Origin: Roseovarius sp.
GTDB taxonomy: Bacteria; Pseudomonadota; Alphaproteobacteria; Rhodobacterales; Rhodobacteraceae
DNA length: 64,000 bases
Direction of reading: 5' to 3'
Assembly: GCF_030373445.1 (NCBI RefSeq)
Contig: NZ_JAUCYU010000001.1
Span: 1 to 64,000 of the forward strand
The notes beneath the pieces are model-generated. The model saw only the letters and a program-made list of their open reading frames with translations. It searched no databases and had not been told where the DNA came from. Positions 9,442 through 18,441 of this stretch are shown here, piece by piece (position 1 is the first letter of the stretch; each line of letters opens with the position of its first letter). The position numbers and the translations under genes were made by a program.

Positions 9442-10719
9442 CTACTGGAACACGGCCCCGGGATTATCCAGACTGTCGGATCCCTCGAACTCGATCCCGT
9501 CGAGCCCCAGCGCCGAAACCACCCGCTCGATCGAGCGGGTCTGGTCGATCAGCGCGTCGACCCCGCCCATCACCAGCGCCTCGCCCTTGTCGTTGCCGGC
9601 CTCGAGCATCTGGTCATAGGTGAACCCGGCCTCGGCCGCGGTCTTGATCTGGCCAAGCTCCCGCATCATCACCGACAGCTTGGCCTGCATCTCGGCATCG
9701 AGCGCCTCGTCGGTCTCGGCCACCATGTCCGACAGCGATGCACCGCTCACCACCGTGCCATCGGTGCGCACGTACTCACCCAGGTACACGTTCTGAATGC
9801 CCAGCCCGTCATAGTAATGGCTGTTATGGGTGTTGTCCGAGAAGCAGTCATGCTCTTCCTCGGGATCGTTCAGCATCAGGCCAAGCCGCATCCGCTCGCC
9901 CGCCTGCTCGCCGTAGGACAGCGAGCCCATGCCGGTCAGGATCGCCGACAGACCGGCATTTTCATCTTCCATCAGCGCCGCGCGGGCCTCACCACCCTCC
10001 TGCCATTGCGCGGTGATCCATTCGAGGTCCGAAACCAGCAGATCGGTTGCCGCCGTCAGGTAGGCGCCCCGGCGGTCGCAATGCCCATTCGTGCACTCGT
10101 CGCCTGCCGCGTAATCCGTCCAGGGCCGCTCGCCCGCGCCCGGTTCATGGCCGTTCAGGTCCTGCCCCCAAAGCAGGAACTCGATGGCGTGGTAGCCCGT
10201 GGCCACGTTCGCCTCGACCCCGTCCGCCTCGTGCAGCGAGCCTTCCAGCAGCTCTGGCGTGATCTCCGACGCATCGACTTCCTCGCCCGACAGGGTGAAG
10301 CTTTCGTTCGCCACCACGTTCAGTGCCGCCAGCTCGTTGGCATCCGACGGCCCGCCATAGCTGGCATCGACATAGTCGATCAGCCCCTCGTCGAGCGGCC
10401 AGGCGTTCACCTTGCCCTCCCAGTCATCGACGATAGCGTTGCCGAACCGATAGACCTCGGTCTGCTGGTAGGGCACCCGCGCGGCCAGCCACGCCTCTTT
10501 CGCCGTGTTCAGTGCCTCGGCAGACGGGTCGGACACCAACGCGCTGACAGCCTCCTGAAGCCGCTTGGCGGTGGTCAGGCTGTCCTCGTACTTGGCCGCC
10601 GCGATGTCGGCGTAATTCGCGAGGACATCGGCCTTTGCGGTCTCGGCCGCGGCAAAACCGGCTTGGCCGAGCGCGAGGGCAAGGGCCAGCGCACTTGTGC
10701 TTGGCTTGGGTAGGGTCAT
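9442..10719 (-). CDS. Imelysin family protein (ICMP/IrpA-like)
   Basis: 425 residues with a signal peptide ending near AAETAKA. The imelysin hallmark GxHxxE is present as GYHAIEFLLWGQDL, and the upstream block AWLAARVPYQQTEVYRFG is typical of the family. A strong Shine-Dalgarno (AAGGAGGAGA) precedes the ATG. It follows hemP by 24 bases in the same direction and is followed by a stable hairpin. The family is made under iron limitation in several proteobacteria; iron binding in the periplasm is the likely role. Confidence 0.92.
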   Translation of the reverse strand: MTLPKPSTSALALALALGQAGFAAAETAKADVLANYADIAAAKYEDSLTTAKRLQEAVSALVSDPSAEALNTAKEAWLAARVPYQQTEVYRFGNAIVDDWEGKVNAWPLDEGLIDYVDASYGGPSDANELAALNVVANESFTLSGEEVDASEITPELLEGSLHEADGVEANVATGYHAIEFLLWGQDLNGHEPGAGERPWTDYAAGDECTNGHCDRRGAYLTAATDLLVSDLEWITAQWQEGGEARAALMEDENAGLSAILTGMGSLSYGEQAGERMRLGLMLNDPEEEHDCFSDNTHNSHYYDGLGIQNVYLGEYVRTDGTVVSGASLSDMVAETDEALDAEMQAKLSVMMRELGQIKTAAEAGFTYDQMLEAGNDKGEALVMGGVDALIDQTRSIERVVSALGLDGIEFEGSDSLDNPGAVFQ

Positions 10720-10743
10720 GGGAACTGTCTCCTCCTTTTTGGG

Positions 10744-10941
10744 CTACTTGTTCAGGATCAGCTTGCCCGAGCGGGTGATCCGCAAGGTGTAGACCTGGTC
10801 CTGGTGGCAGATGAACGCGAGCTTTCCGTCGCGGGTCAGGTCGTTGGCGAAATAGGCGGGGGTGACGGCCTCGGGCACGTCATCGGTCGCCTGCGGAACC
10901 GCGCGCGCATCCTTGGGAAGGCCGGGAAAATTGACTGACAT
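10744..10941 (-). CDS. hemP: Hemin uptake protein HemP
   Basis: 65 residues ending FICHQDQVYTLRITRSGKLILNK. This is the HemP signature: a short C-terminal core with Gln-x-Tyr-x-Leu-Arg followed by T/S-x-x-GKLIL-(T/N)K. It is the first gene of the iron operon. HemP family members are small proteins of haem-uptake loci; in some bacteria a homologue activates haem receptor transcription. No receptor gene is in the window. Confidence 0.9.
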   Translation of the reverse strand: MSVNFPGLPKDARAVPQATDDVPEAVTPAYFANDLTRDGKLAFICHQDQVYTLRITRSGKLILNK

Positions 10942-11058
10942 GGGCCGCTCCGGCTGGTCTGGTTACGGTCTGGACGCGCAGCCCATGCGCCGGCGGGCCC
11001 GATGCGGGAGCGCGCGAGAAATGGCAGTTCCGGAATCACCGGCCTGGCTGTCGCCAAG

Positions 11059-11087
11059 AACTTGAGTTGTTTTGTCGGATTTGTCAA
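11059..11087 (-). promoter_or_regulatory. Candidate promoter/operator for the hemP operon
   Basis: On the minus strand a consensus -35 TTGACA (11087-11082) lies 141 bases before hemP. It overlaps a direct repeat seen on the plus strand as TTTGTC at 11071-11076 and 11080-11085, nine bases apart. The -10 (CAAGTT) is poor. An iron-responsive operator is expected upstream of such an operon, but I cannot match this repeat to a known box. The rest of the 278-base gap (10942-11219) also serves the divergent ugpB gene; a TATAAA-like run lies near 11113. Confidence 0.3.
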
Positions 11088-11219
11088 ACCGTCGCCGCGC
11101 CAGCCGGTTATGTTATAAAACCTTCATTTGAGAGTTCCGAAGCCGCGTGGTTGTTTATCGCCACACCCCGCCGGGCCCCCGCCCGGCCTCCCAACATTTG
11201 ACTTCTTCGGAGACCGACG

Positions 11220-12530
11220 ATGAAATCCTATACTTCCATCGCCGCGCTTGCAGCGTCGCTGGCCTTTGCCGCCTCGCCCGTGCTTGCGCAGACCGAGATC
11301 AATTTCTGGCACGCCATGGGCGGCGCCCTCGGCGAGAAGGTCGAAGAAATCGCCGCCGATTTCAACGAGATGCAGGACGAGTACAAGATCGTCCCCACCT
11401 ACAAGGGCAACTACACCGAGAACATGACCGCCGCCATCGCCGCCTTCCGCGCGGGCGAGCAGCCGCATGTCGTGCAGGTCTTCGAGGTCGGCACCGCCAC
11501 CATGATGGCGGCGCAAGGCGCCGTGAAGCCGGTCTACGAGGTGATGGGCAACGCCGATATCGAGTGGGATGCCGACGCCTACCTGCCGGCCGTGAAATCC
11601 TACTACACCACGCCCGAGGGCGACCTGCTCTCGCTGCCCTTCAACTCCTCGACCCCTGTGATGTGGTACAACAAGGACATGCTCGACGCCGCCGGCGTCG
11701 AAGAAGTGCCCCAGACCTGGGACGCGATGTTCGAAGCCGCCGAGAAACTGAAAGCCAACAACGCCGATTGCGCCTTTTCCTTCGGCTGGCAGTCGTGGGT
11801 GATGGTCGAAAACTACCTCGCCTGGCATGACCAGCCGATCGGCACCCAGCAGAACGGCTTCGCCGGCACCGACACCGAGTTCGTCTTCAACGAAAGCTCC
11901 GACCTCACCGAACTGCTGCAGCGCATCGCCGACAGCCAGGCTGACGGCATGTTCAAGTACGGCGGCCGCCGCGGCGACTCCCTCCCGCTCTTCACCACCG
12001 GCGAATGCGCCATGTGGATGAACTCGTCGGCCTATTACGCCGGCATCTCCGAGCAGGCGGAATTCGAATTCGGCCAGGCCATGCTGCCGGTGAACACCGC
12101 GGCCCGCGACGAGGCCCAGAACTCGATCATCGGCGGCGCCACCCTCTGGGTGCTCGAAGGCCATGACGACGCCGAATACCAGGGCGTCGCCGAGTTCTTC
12201 AACTACATGTCCACGCCCGAAGTGCAGGCCGACTGGCACCAGTCCTCGGGCTACGTGCCGATCACCACGGCGGCCTATGAACTCTCGCAGGAACAGGGCT
12301 TCTACGACGAATTCCCCGGCACCGACACCGCGATCAAGCAGCTTTCGCTGAACGAGCCGACCGAGAATTCCCGCGGCATCCGCTTCGGCAATTTCGTCCA
12401 GATCCGCGACATCATCAACGAAGAGCTCGAAGCCCTCTGGGCCGGCGACCAGACCGCGAACGAGGCGCTCGACAAGGCCGCCGACCGCGGCAACCAACTG
12501 CTGCGCGAGTTCCAGGACACCAACAGCTGA
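11220..12530 (+). CDS. ugpB: sn-Glycerol-3-phosphate ABC transporter, periplasmic binding protein
   Basis: 436 residues with a Sec signal peptide (1-23, ending VLAQ). The mature start TEINFWHAMGGALGEKVEEIAADFN and the later blocks VVQVFEVGTATMM, LPFNSSTPVMWYNKD and GGATLWVLEGH are characteristic of UgpB. It would capture glycerol-3-phosphate or glycerophosphodiesters in the periplasm and deliver them to UgpAE. It is the first gene of ugpBAEC. A hairpin after it would favour excess binding protein. Confidence 0.9.
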   Translation: MKSYTSIAALAASLAFAASPVLAQTEINFWHAMGGALGEKVEEIAADFNEMQDEYKIVPTYKGNYTENMTAAIAAFRAGEQPHVVQVFEVGTATMMAAQGAVKPVYEVMGNADIEWDADAYLPAVKSYYTTPEGDLLSLPFNSSTPVMWYNKDMLDAAGVEEVPQTWDAMFEAAEKLKANNADCAFSFGWQSWVMVENYLAWHDQPIGTQQNGFAGTDTEFVFNESSDLTELLQRIADSQADGMFKYGGRRGDSLPLFTTGECAMWMNSSAYYAGISEQAEFEFGQAMLPVNTAARDEAQNSIIGGATLWVLEGHDDAEYQGVAEFFNYMSTPEVQADWHQSSGYVPITTAAYELSQEQGFYDEFPGTDTAIKQLSLNEPTENSRGIRFGNFVQIRDIINEELEALWAGDQTANEALDKAADRGNQLLREFQDTNS

Positions 12531-12550
12531 TCCCAACCGATCGGCCACAC

Positions 12551-12581
12551 GAAAGCGGCCCGGCGCGCCCGGGCCGCTTTC
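12551..12581 (+). terminator. Attenuator-like hairpin between ugpB and ugpA
   Basis: A perfect 13-bp stem (12551-12563 with 12569-12581) closes a 5-base loop, 21 bases after the ugpB stop. It lacks a long U run. Such hairpins after binding-protein genes commonly lower expression of the permease genes and stabilise the upstream message. Confidence 0.65.
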
Positions 12582-12608
12582 CGCACGATCAAAGACCGGA
12601 GCCCCGCA

Positions 12609-13493
12609 TTGCGCGCCAAGAGAGTCACCTTCCGGCACCGCTGGCTGCCCTACGCGCTGATCGCGCCGCAGATCCTCATCACAATCGTCTTCTTCCTCTG
12701 GCCCGCCAGCCAGGCGATCTACCAGTCGCTTCTGCGACAGGACGCCTTCGGCCTGCGCACCGAGTTCGTCGGCCTCAAGAACTTCGCCCGCCTCTTCGCC
12801 GACCCGCGCTACCTCGACAGTTTCATCACCACGATCGTTTTCAGTACGCTGGTCACCGCCCTGTCCATGCTGATCGCGCTGGTCCTCGCCGTCATGGCCG
12901 ACCGCGTCCTGCGCGGCGCGCTCACCTATAGGACGCTGCTGATCTGGCCCTACGCCGTGGCCCCGGCGGTGGCGGGCGTGCTCTGGTGGTTCCTCTTCAA
13001 CCCCACCATCGGCATCATCGCCTACGCGCTCGATGGGCTGGGCTATGACTGGAGCCACTATGTCAGCGGCACTGACGCCATGGCCCTCATCGTCATCGCC
13101 GCCGCGTGGCGGCAGGTCAGCTACAATTTCCTCTTCTTCCTCGCCGGCCTTCAGGCCATCCCCCGCTCCCTCACCGAAGCCGCCGCCATCGACGGCGCAG
13201 GCCCGGTCAAACGCTTCTTGACCATCCAGCTTCCGCTCCTGTCGCCCACCGTCTTCTTCCTGCTGGTCGTGAACCTCGTCTACGCCTTCTTCGAGACCTT
13301 CGGCGTCGTCCACGCCACCACCAGCGGCGGGCCCGGCAACGCCACCAACATCCTTGTCTACAAGGTCTGGCGAGACGCCTTCGAGGGGCTGAACCTCGGC
13401 TCCTCGGCCGCGCAATCGGTGGTGCTGATGGTCATCGTCATCGCCCTCACGGCGATCCAGTTCCGCTATATCGAACGCCGGGTGGAATACTGA
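12609..13493 (+). CDS. ugpA: sn-Glycerol-3-phosphate ABC transporter permease UgpA
   Basis: 294 residues, about six membrane spans, first at residues 13-33. The EAA-loop motif reads [20 protein letters not shown], typical of MalF/UgpA-type permeases. I see no in-frame ATG near the conserved N-terminus; the TTG at 12609 follows CCGGAG by eight bases and fits as the start. It pairs with UgpE, whose gene begins one base after this stop. Confidence 0.9.
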   Translation: MRAKRVTFRHRWLPYALIAPQILITIVFFLWPASQAIYQSLLRQDAFGLRTEFVGLKNFARLFADPRYLDSFITTIVFSTLVTALSMLIALVLAVMADRVLRGALTYRTLLIWPYAVAPAVAGVLWWFLFNPTIGIIAYALDGLGYDWSHYVSGTDAMALIVIAAAWRQVSYNFLFFLAGLQAIPRSLTEAAAIDGAGPVKRFLTIQLPLLSPTVFFLLVVNLVYAFFETFGVVHATTSGGPGNATNILVYKVWRDAFEGLNLGSSAAQSVVLMVIVIALTAIQFRYIERRVEY

Positions 13494-13494
13494 G

Positions 13495-14340
13495 ATGGTC
13501 GAGAACCGCCCCGTCCTCAACATCGTCCAGCACGGCCTGCTGATCCTCGGCGCCGCGCTCTTCGTCTTCCCGATCTACGTGGCCTTCATCGCCTCGACCC
13601 ACACGGCACGCGAGGTCGGCAGCGGCATCCCCCTCCTGCCCGGCGGCGAGTTCCTCACCAACTACGCGCAAGTACTCGGCGAAGGCCTTTCCTCCGTCGG
13701 CGCCCCGCCCATCGGCCTGATGCTCTTCAACTCGGCTGTCATGGCCATCGCCATCACCGCCGGCAAGGTCGCCATTTCGCTGCTCTCGGCCTTCGCCATC
13801 GTCTATTTCCGCTTCCCCTTCCGCGTGCTGGCCTTCTGGACGATATTCATCACCCTGATGCTGCCGGTCGAGGTGCGCATCCTGCCCACCTATGAGGTCG
13901 TGGCCCAGCTCGGCATGCTCAATTCCTATGCCGGGCTCTCCATCCCCCTCATCGCGTCGGCCACCGCCACCTTCCTCTTCCGGCAATTCTTCATGACCGT
14001 CCCCGACGAGCTGACCGAGGCCGCCCGCGTCGACGGTGCCGGCCCGCTGAAATTCTTCCGCGACATCCTGATCCCGCTCAGCCGCACCAACCTCGCCGCC
14101 CTGTCGGTGATCCTCTTCATCTACGGCTGGAACCAGTATCTCTGGCCGCTCCTCGTGACCACGGATGAAAGCTATTACACCGTCGTCATGGGCATCCAGC
14201 GCATGGCCAACGCGGGCGAGGAACAGCCACTCTGGAACCTGATCATGGCCACCGCCATCCTCGCCATGCTGCCGCCCGTGATGGTCATCATCGGTATGCA
14301 GCGCCTCTTCGTGCGCGGCCTCGTCGAAACCGAGAAGTAA
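13495..14340 (+). CDS. ugpE: sn-Glycerol-3-phosphate ABC transporter permease UgpE
   Basis: 281 residues with six predicted membrane spans and an EAA loop [20 protein letters not shown]. The internal block [16 protein letters not shown] and the C-terminal [12 protein letters not shown] are typical of UgpE/MalG-like permeases. It lies one base downstream of ugpA and five bases before ugpC. Confidence 0.9.
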   Translation: MVENRPVLNIVQHGLLILGAALFVFPIYVAFIASTHTAREVGSGIPLLPGGEFLTNYAQVLGEGLSSVGAPPIGLMLFNSAVMAIAITAGKVAISLLSAFAIVYFRFPFRVLAFWTIFITLMLPVEVRILPTYEVVAQLGMLNSYAGLSIPLIASATATFLFRQFFMTVPDELTEAARVDGAGPLKFFRDILIPLSRTNLAALSVILFIYGWNQYLWPLLVTTDESYYTVVMGIQRMANAGEEQPLWNLIMATAILAMLPPVMVIIGMQRLFVRGLVETEK

Positions 14341-14345
14341 GAACA

Positions 14346-15401
14346 ATGTCAGACATCGCCATCGAACACGTCCGCAAGGTCTATCCCGGTGGGGTCGAGG
14401 TCATCCCCGACCTCTCCCTTTCCATCGCGGCGGGCGAACTTTGCGTGCTGGTCGGCCCCTCGGGCTGCGGCAAGTCCACCCTCCTGCGCATGGTCGCCGG
14501 CCTCGAAACCGTCACCGGCGGCGAGATCCGCATCGGCGGCCGCCGCGTGAACGAGCTCGAACCGGTCGAGCGCGACATCTCCATGGTTTTCCAGAACTAC
14601 GCGCTCTACCCGCACATGACCGTCTACGACAACATGGCCTACGGCCTGCGCAACCGGGGCGAGCCGAAGGACCGGATCGATGCCGCCGTCCGCGACGCCG
14701 CGCAAACCCTCGGTCTGTCGGACTTCCTCGACCGCAAGCCCCGCCAGCTCTCCGGCGGCCAGCGCCAGCGCGTCGCCATGGGCCGCGCCATCGTCCGCGA
14801 CCCCACCGCGTTTCTCTTCGACGAACCGCTATCGAACCTCGACGCCAAGCTGCGGGTGAAGACGCGCGTGGAAATCCGGGCCCTGCAACAGCGCCTCGGC
14901 ACCACCTCGATCTACGTCACCCATGACCAGCTCGAGGCGATGACGCTCGCCGACAAGCTGGTCATCATGAACGCCGGCCGGATCGAACAGGCCGGCCCGC
15001 CGCTCGAAATCTACGAAAACCCCGCCACCACCTTCGTCGCGGGCTTCATCGGTTCGCCGCCGATGAACGTCCTGCCCGGCACCGCCACCGGCGAGGGCGT
15101 CATGCTCGAGACCGGCCACGTCCTCTCGCCCGACCGCCCCGCCATCGGCCCGGTCACCATCGGCATCCGCCCTGAACACCTCGTGCCTACACCCAGCGGC
15201 CCCCTGCCCTTGAAGGTGCAGGTCGTCGAACGCCTCGGCGCCACGGCCAATGTGCATGGCGTCCTGAAGGGCACCGGAACCGAACTTGTTGCCAGCGTTA
15301 CCGGTCCCGACATTCCCAAACCGGGCGATACCCTGCCACTCGCACCGCACCCCGGCGCCCTGCATTTCTTCTCCACCGAGACGGGGCAGCGGCTGGGATA
15401 G
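14346..15401 (+). CDS. ugpC: sn-Glycerol-3-phosphate ABC transporter ATP-binding protein UgpC
   Basis: 351 residues. Walker [10 protein letters not shown] at 37-45, Q-loop FQNYALYPH (82-90), signature LSGGQ (135-139), Walker B FLFDEP (156-161) and the switch His in YVTHDQ are all present. Residues about 240-351 form the TOBE-type regulatory domain found in MalK/UgpC. It energises the UgpAE channel on the cytoplasmic side. The operon ends here, facing a convergent cupin gene. Confidence 0.9.
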   Translation: MSDIAIEHVRKVYPGGVEVIPDLSLSIAAGELCVLVGPSGCGKSTLLRMVAGLETVTGGEIRIGGRRVNELEPVERDISMVFQNYALYPHMTVYDNMAYGLRNRGEPKDRIDAAVRDAAQTLGLSDFLDRKPRQLSGGQRQRVAMGRAIVRDPTAFLFDEPLSNLDAKLRVKTRVEIRALQQRLGTTSIYVTHDQLEAMTLADKLVIMNAGRIEQAGPPLEIYENPATTFVAGFIGSPPMNVLPGTATGEGVMLETGHVLSPDRPAIGPVTIGIRPEHLVPTPSGPLPLKVQVVERLGATANVHGVLKGTGTELVASVTGPDIPKPGDTLPLAPHPGALHFFSTETGQRLG

Positions 15402-15410
15402 ACCGCCCCC

Positions 15411-16160
15411 TCACATATCCACGATCGCGTAATACTTCCGAAGCGGCACGTCGCATTTCCAGCTGCACACCGTGCCCTTTGGAATGAACAGGAACTCCCC
15501 CGGGCCGAACCTATGCTCCGTGCCGTCCTCCTCGGTGATAATTGCTTCCCCTTCGAGGATCTGGCACATCTCGTGCACCGAGAACGGCCCCATCTCCGTC
15601 TCGAACGGCGTCGTCTCCCACATGCCGACGAACATCGTGCCGTCATCGTTGGTGAAAGCCGGCGCATCGCGCTGCTCGCCACCGCCAAGCGACTCCGCCT
15701 CCGGCGCCAGCTTTTCCTCCAGCGCCACCGGGTCCATCACCACGACGCCGCCCTTGGCGCTGTCGATCTCCGGCACGGCCTTCTTCTCGTCATGCAGCAA
15801 CAGGAAGAACTTGCGCAAGAACGGCGCCTCCTGGGTCCAGCTCACCGGAATGCCGTTGCGCACGGCAAAGGATTGCCCGGTCTCGACCGGAACGGTCTCG
15901 CCGTCGCTCACCATGTCCAGCCGCCCTTCCAGCAGGTACATGAACTCGTCCCCCGGATAGGGGCCCGGCTTCTCGGTCATGCCCGTCGTCGTCCAGACGC
16001 CGACCGTCAGCCCGATCGACTCGTCGGAAAAATACGCGTGGATCGTCTGCTCCGGCACGTCCGAGCCCGGCGCGAACCCCGCCGGGTCCACCTCCATCGG
16101 CTGAAGCCCGTTGCCCACCGGGCCGTTCGGTTCAAATCGTATCACGCCTGTCTTCGTCAT
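15411..16160 (-). CDS. Bicupin protein with two Cupin_3 (DUF861)-like domains
   Basis: 249 residues with two related cupin halves. The first half carries PYPGDEFMYLLEGRLDM then GQSFAVRNGIPVSW; the second carries SVHEMCQILEGEAIITE then GPGEFLFIPKGTVCSWKC. The metal-binding residues are less canonical than in dioxygenase cupins, as is usual for DUF861. Its substrate is unknown. Related bicupins include ureidoglycine aminohydrolases, but purine genes are not nearby. It follows the GNAT gene in the same direction and may share its transcript. Confidence 0.7.
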   Translation of the reverse strand: MTKTGVIRFEPNGPVGNGLQPMEVDPAGFAPGSDVPEQTIHAYFSDESIGLTVGVWTTTGMTEKPGPYPGDEFMYLLEGRLDMVSDGETVPVETGQSFAVRNGIPVSWTQEAPFLRKFFLLLHDEKKAVPEIDSAKGGVVVMDPVALEEKLAPEAESLGGGEQRDAPAFTNDDGTMFVGMWETTPFETEMGPFSVHEMCQILEGEAIITEEDGTEHRFGPGEFLFIPKGTVCSWKCDVPLRKYYAIVDM

Positions 16161-16192
16161 CCTTCAACCTCTCCATGTTGCCGCCGAAACCG

Positions 16193-16822
16193 TCACCCGG
16201 CCCGGCGCTTCGTTTGCCATTCGGCCCTCGTGATCGAGAACCCGTAACAGTCGCAATCATAAGCACGGCGCACCCCGTCATGCCGCAGCCCGCATTTCGT
16301 CAGGACATGCTGCGAGGCCGCATTCCCGGGGTCGGTCGTGGCCTTGATCTCGTCAAGGGTGGTGCTCTCGAAGGCGAATTCCAGCAGGCGCGAACAGGCC
16401 TCGGTCGCAAATCCCTGCCCCCATGCGTCAGGCACCAGCACATAGCCCACCTCTATCTCGGCCTCCGGGTAACGCTCCGGCACGACCAGCGACCAGTCGG
16501 TATCATCAAGCTCCACCGGCAGCGGCAACAGGATCGACGTGCCGATCTTCTCGCCCGTGTCCTTCCGTGTCACCGTCCAGATCCCGATGCGCCCGCCGGC
16601 CCCCCGCCGCGTGATCACCGGCATCTCCTCTGCCAACTCCTCTTCCGAGAAGGTGTCGCAGATGAATCGCACCACCTCCGGGTCGGTGAACAGCCGAACC
16701 GACAGCGCCAGGTCGTCGGCATCGCCAGCCAGCGGGCGCAGGGTGAGACGGGGCGTCTCCAGCACCAACTCGGCGGGAGAAAGCGGTACGATAGCGCACG
16801 AAGTTGCGCCCGATTCACCCAT
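16193..16822 (-). CDS. GNAT family N-acetyltransferase (RimJ/RimL-like)
   Basis: About 209 residues. The start of the domain reads LVLETPRLTLRPL, typical of RimJ/RimL-type GNATs. The acetyl-CoA site block is IEVGYVLVPDAWGQGFATEA, with the GQG(F/Y)A P-loop, followed by NAASQHVLTKCGL, the family motif B. It would transfer acetyl from acetyl-CoA to an amine, either a protein N-terminus or a small molecule. I chose the Met at 16822; an earlier Met at 16855 would add 11 unconserved residues. Confidence 0.85.
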   Translation of the reverse strand: MGESGATSCAIVPLSPAELVLETPRLTLRPLAGDADDLALSVRLFTDPEVVRFICDTFSEEELAEEMPVITRRGAGGRIGIWTVTRKDTGEKIGTSILLPLPVELDDTDWSLVVPERYPEAEIEVGYVLVPDAWGQGFATEACSRLLEFAFESTTLDEIKATTDPGNAASQHVLTKCGLRHDGVRRAYDCDCYGFSITRAEWQTKRRAG

Positions 16823-17187
16823 CTGCCAGCGGTCCCCGGCGCGCGGGGCAGGCACCGCAATTGGTGGAGAAACTTTGTTTCACGGTCACCAGGGGGACCT
16901 TGTAAGTCATTGTCATATCTTGCATTTCTTACTCACCTCCCAACTGCCCAATCATTGTGCAACCCGGGGCATCGGCGCGACGATAGCCGAATATTGTATT
17001 GACTCGCAGTCCAAAGCAACTCATCCATTGAATGAGTATTCAATTGATTTCGGCCCCAACCGGTCGCGACCAAGGGGATGCCGCTACAACAAAAAAGACC
17101 CGAATGCGCCGCACAATGCGCGAATGGGACAGAAAACAAAATCCAGACGACGGCCGCCAACAGGCCGACAAACAGGGAGATCACCAC
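16823..17187. other. Intergenic region upstream of the potD-like operon
   Basis: This 365-base gap separates the divergent GNAT gene from the potD-like gene and is more AT-rich than its surroundings. It holds a possible -35 TTGACT at 16999-17004 with a poor -10 near 17022, and the inverted repeat at 17027-17044. Several in-frame Met codons at 17032 and later give a longer reading frame into the potD-like gene, but that stretch is polar and unlike the family. No RNA gene was recognised. Confidence 0.5.
17027..17044. promoter_or_regulatory. Candidate BetI-like repressor operator
   Basis: Perfect inverted repeat ATTGAAT-GAGT-ATTCAAT, 144 bases before the potD-like start and just after a possible -35 (TTGACT, 16999-17004). 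A BetI-type TetR repressor is encoded in the same operon at 21330. BetI operators known from choline genes are AT-rich dyads with ATTGAA/TTCAAT half-sites, so this fits in kind. Binding is inferred. Confidence 0.5.
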
Positions 17188-18309
17188 ATGGATGTCTTGG
17201 ACCAACTCGGTTCGATGCGCGAAGGCAAGATGAGCCGCCGCGCCTTCACGAAATCACTGCTCGCCGCCGGCGTCGCCGTCACCGCGGTACCGATGGGCGG
17301 CCGCAAGGCGATGGCCGCGGCCGAAGACCAGGCAACCTATTTCACCTGGGGCGGCTACGACATTCCCGAACTCTTCGGCGAATATCAGGAAAAGCACGGC
17401 GAACTACCCAACTTCTCGGTTTTCGGCAGTTCCGAGGAAGCCCTGACCAAGATGCGCGGCGGGTTCGTCGTCGACGTCTCGCACCCCTGCAACCAGGCCC
17501 TGCCGCGCTGGAAGGCCAGCGAACTCTTCCAGCCGGTCGACCCGACGCGGCTTTCCCACTGGGGCGACGTGATGCCGGAACTGGTCAGCCTCGAAGGCAA
17601 CGATGCCGGCGACGGCAAGCTGTGGATGGTGCCGTTCGACTGGGGGCAGACATCTATCACCTACCGCACCGACCTGATCGATGTGGAGGAAGAGAGCTGG
17701 GACATGCTCTGGAACGAGGAATACAAGGGCAAGCTGGGCAGCCTCGCCGCCGGGGCCGACGCCTGGTGGATCGGCGCGATCAAGGCAGGTGTTTCGTTCG
17801 AAGAGATCGACACCCCCGAAGCCTTCGAGAAAATCGCCGCCGTCATGCGCGAGCAGCGCCCGCTGATCCGCACCTATACCGACGACACCACCACGCTGGA
17901 ACAGGCCCTGGCCTCGGGCGAGCTTGTGGCTGCAATGACGTGGAACAGCTCGGCCGCCCTGCTGAAAGCCGAAGGCGTCGAAGTGAAGTTCGCCGATCCG
18001 AAGGAAGGCGCACTGACATGGGTCTGCGGCGTGATGATCCACAAGGACGCCTCGAAGGTCGACCGCGCCTATGACGTCATCGACTCGCTGCTCAGCGTCG
18101 AGACCGGCAAGTTCATGATCGGTGATTACGGCTACGGCCACTCCAACGCCAAGTCGTTCGACGAGTTCACCGCCGAAGAGCTCGCCGAGCTGGGGCTCAG
18201 CAAGACGCCCGCCGACATCCTGCAGGCCGGTCACTTCCAGACCCCGCAGACGCAGGAATGGGAAACCAAGATGAGCTCGATGTTCGAAGAGATCAAAGCC
18301 GGCTTCTAA
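17188..18309 (+). CDS. PotD-like ABC transporter substrate-binding protein, Tat-exported
   Basis: 373 residues. A twin-arginine signal SRRAFTKSLL at residues 16-25 is followed by a hydrophobic stretch and AMAAAED. The mature protein begins with YFTWGGYDIPELFGEYQEKHG, like spermidine/putrescine-binding proteins, and is rich in Trp and acidic residues that could form a cation site (VPFDWGQTSITYRTD). The ATG at 17188 follows CAGGGAGA by eight bases. Fold and context fit uptake of a polyamine or quaternary/tertiary amine; the flavoenzymes downstream make a methylated amine likelier than spermidine. Confidence 0.8.
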   Translation: MDVLDQLGSMREGKMSRRAFTKSLLAAGVAVTAVPMGGRKAMAAAEDQATYFTWGGYDIPELFGEYQEKHGELPNFSVFGSSEEALTKMRGGFVVDVSHPCNQALPRWKASELFQPVDPTRLSHWGDVMPELVSLEGNDAGDGKLWMVPFDWGQTSITYRTDLIDVEEESWDMLWNEEYKGKLGSLAAGADAWWIGAIKAGVSFEEIDTPEAFEKIAAVMREQRPLIRTYTDDTTTLEQALASGELVAAMTWNSSAALLKAEGVEVKFADPKEGALTWVCGVMIHKDASKVDRAYDVIDSLLSVETGKFMIGDYGYGHSNAKSFDEFTAEELAELGLSKTPADILQAGHFQTPQTQEWETKMSSMFEEIKAGF

Positions 18310-18368
18310 GCCGGTTTGACCGGGGTCCGCGCCGCGCATCCCCGGCGCGGACCAACTTCGACAGCTGC

Positions 18369-18392
18369 GCCGGCCGGCCCTTCGCGGCCGGC
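18369..18392 (+). terminator. Attenuator-like hairpin between binding-protein and permease genes
   Basis: An 8-bp GC stem (GCCGGCCG at 18369-18376, CGGCCGGC at 18385-18392) with an 8-base loop, 60 bases after the potD-like stop and without a U tract. It mirrors the hairpin after ugpB. Confidence 0.5.
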
Positions 18393-18441
18393 CCGGGCCC
18401 CGGTGCCCGGCCGGCGCGCCAACATGGCGGATTTCCTTTCC

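Noticed and set aside
11124..13523. Open frame of about 800 codons antisense to ugpB and ugpA
   Set aside because: It lies opposite clearly real transporter genes, is Gly/Val/Asp-rich low-complexity translation typical of antisense frames in high-GC DNA, and has no recognisable domain.
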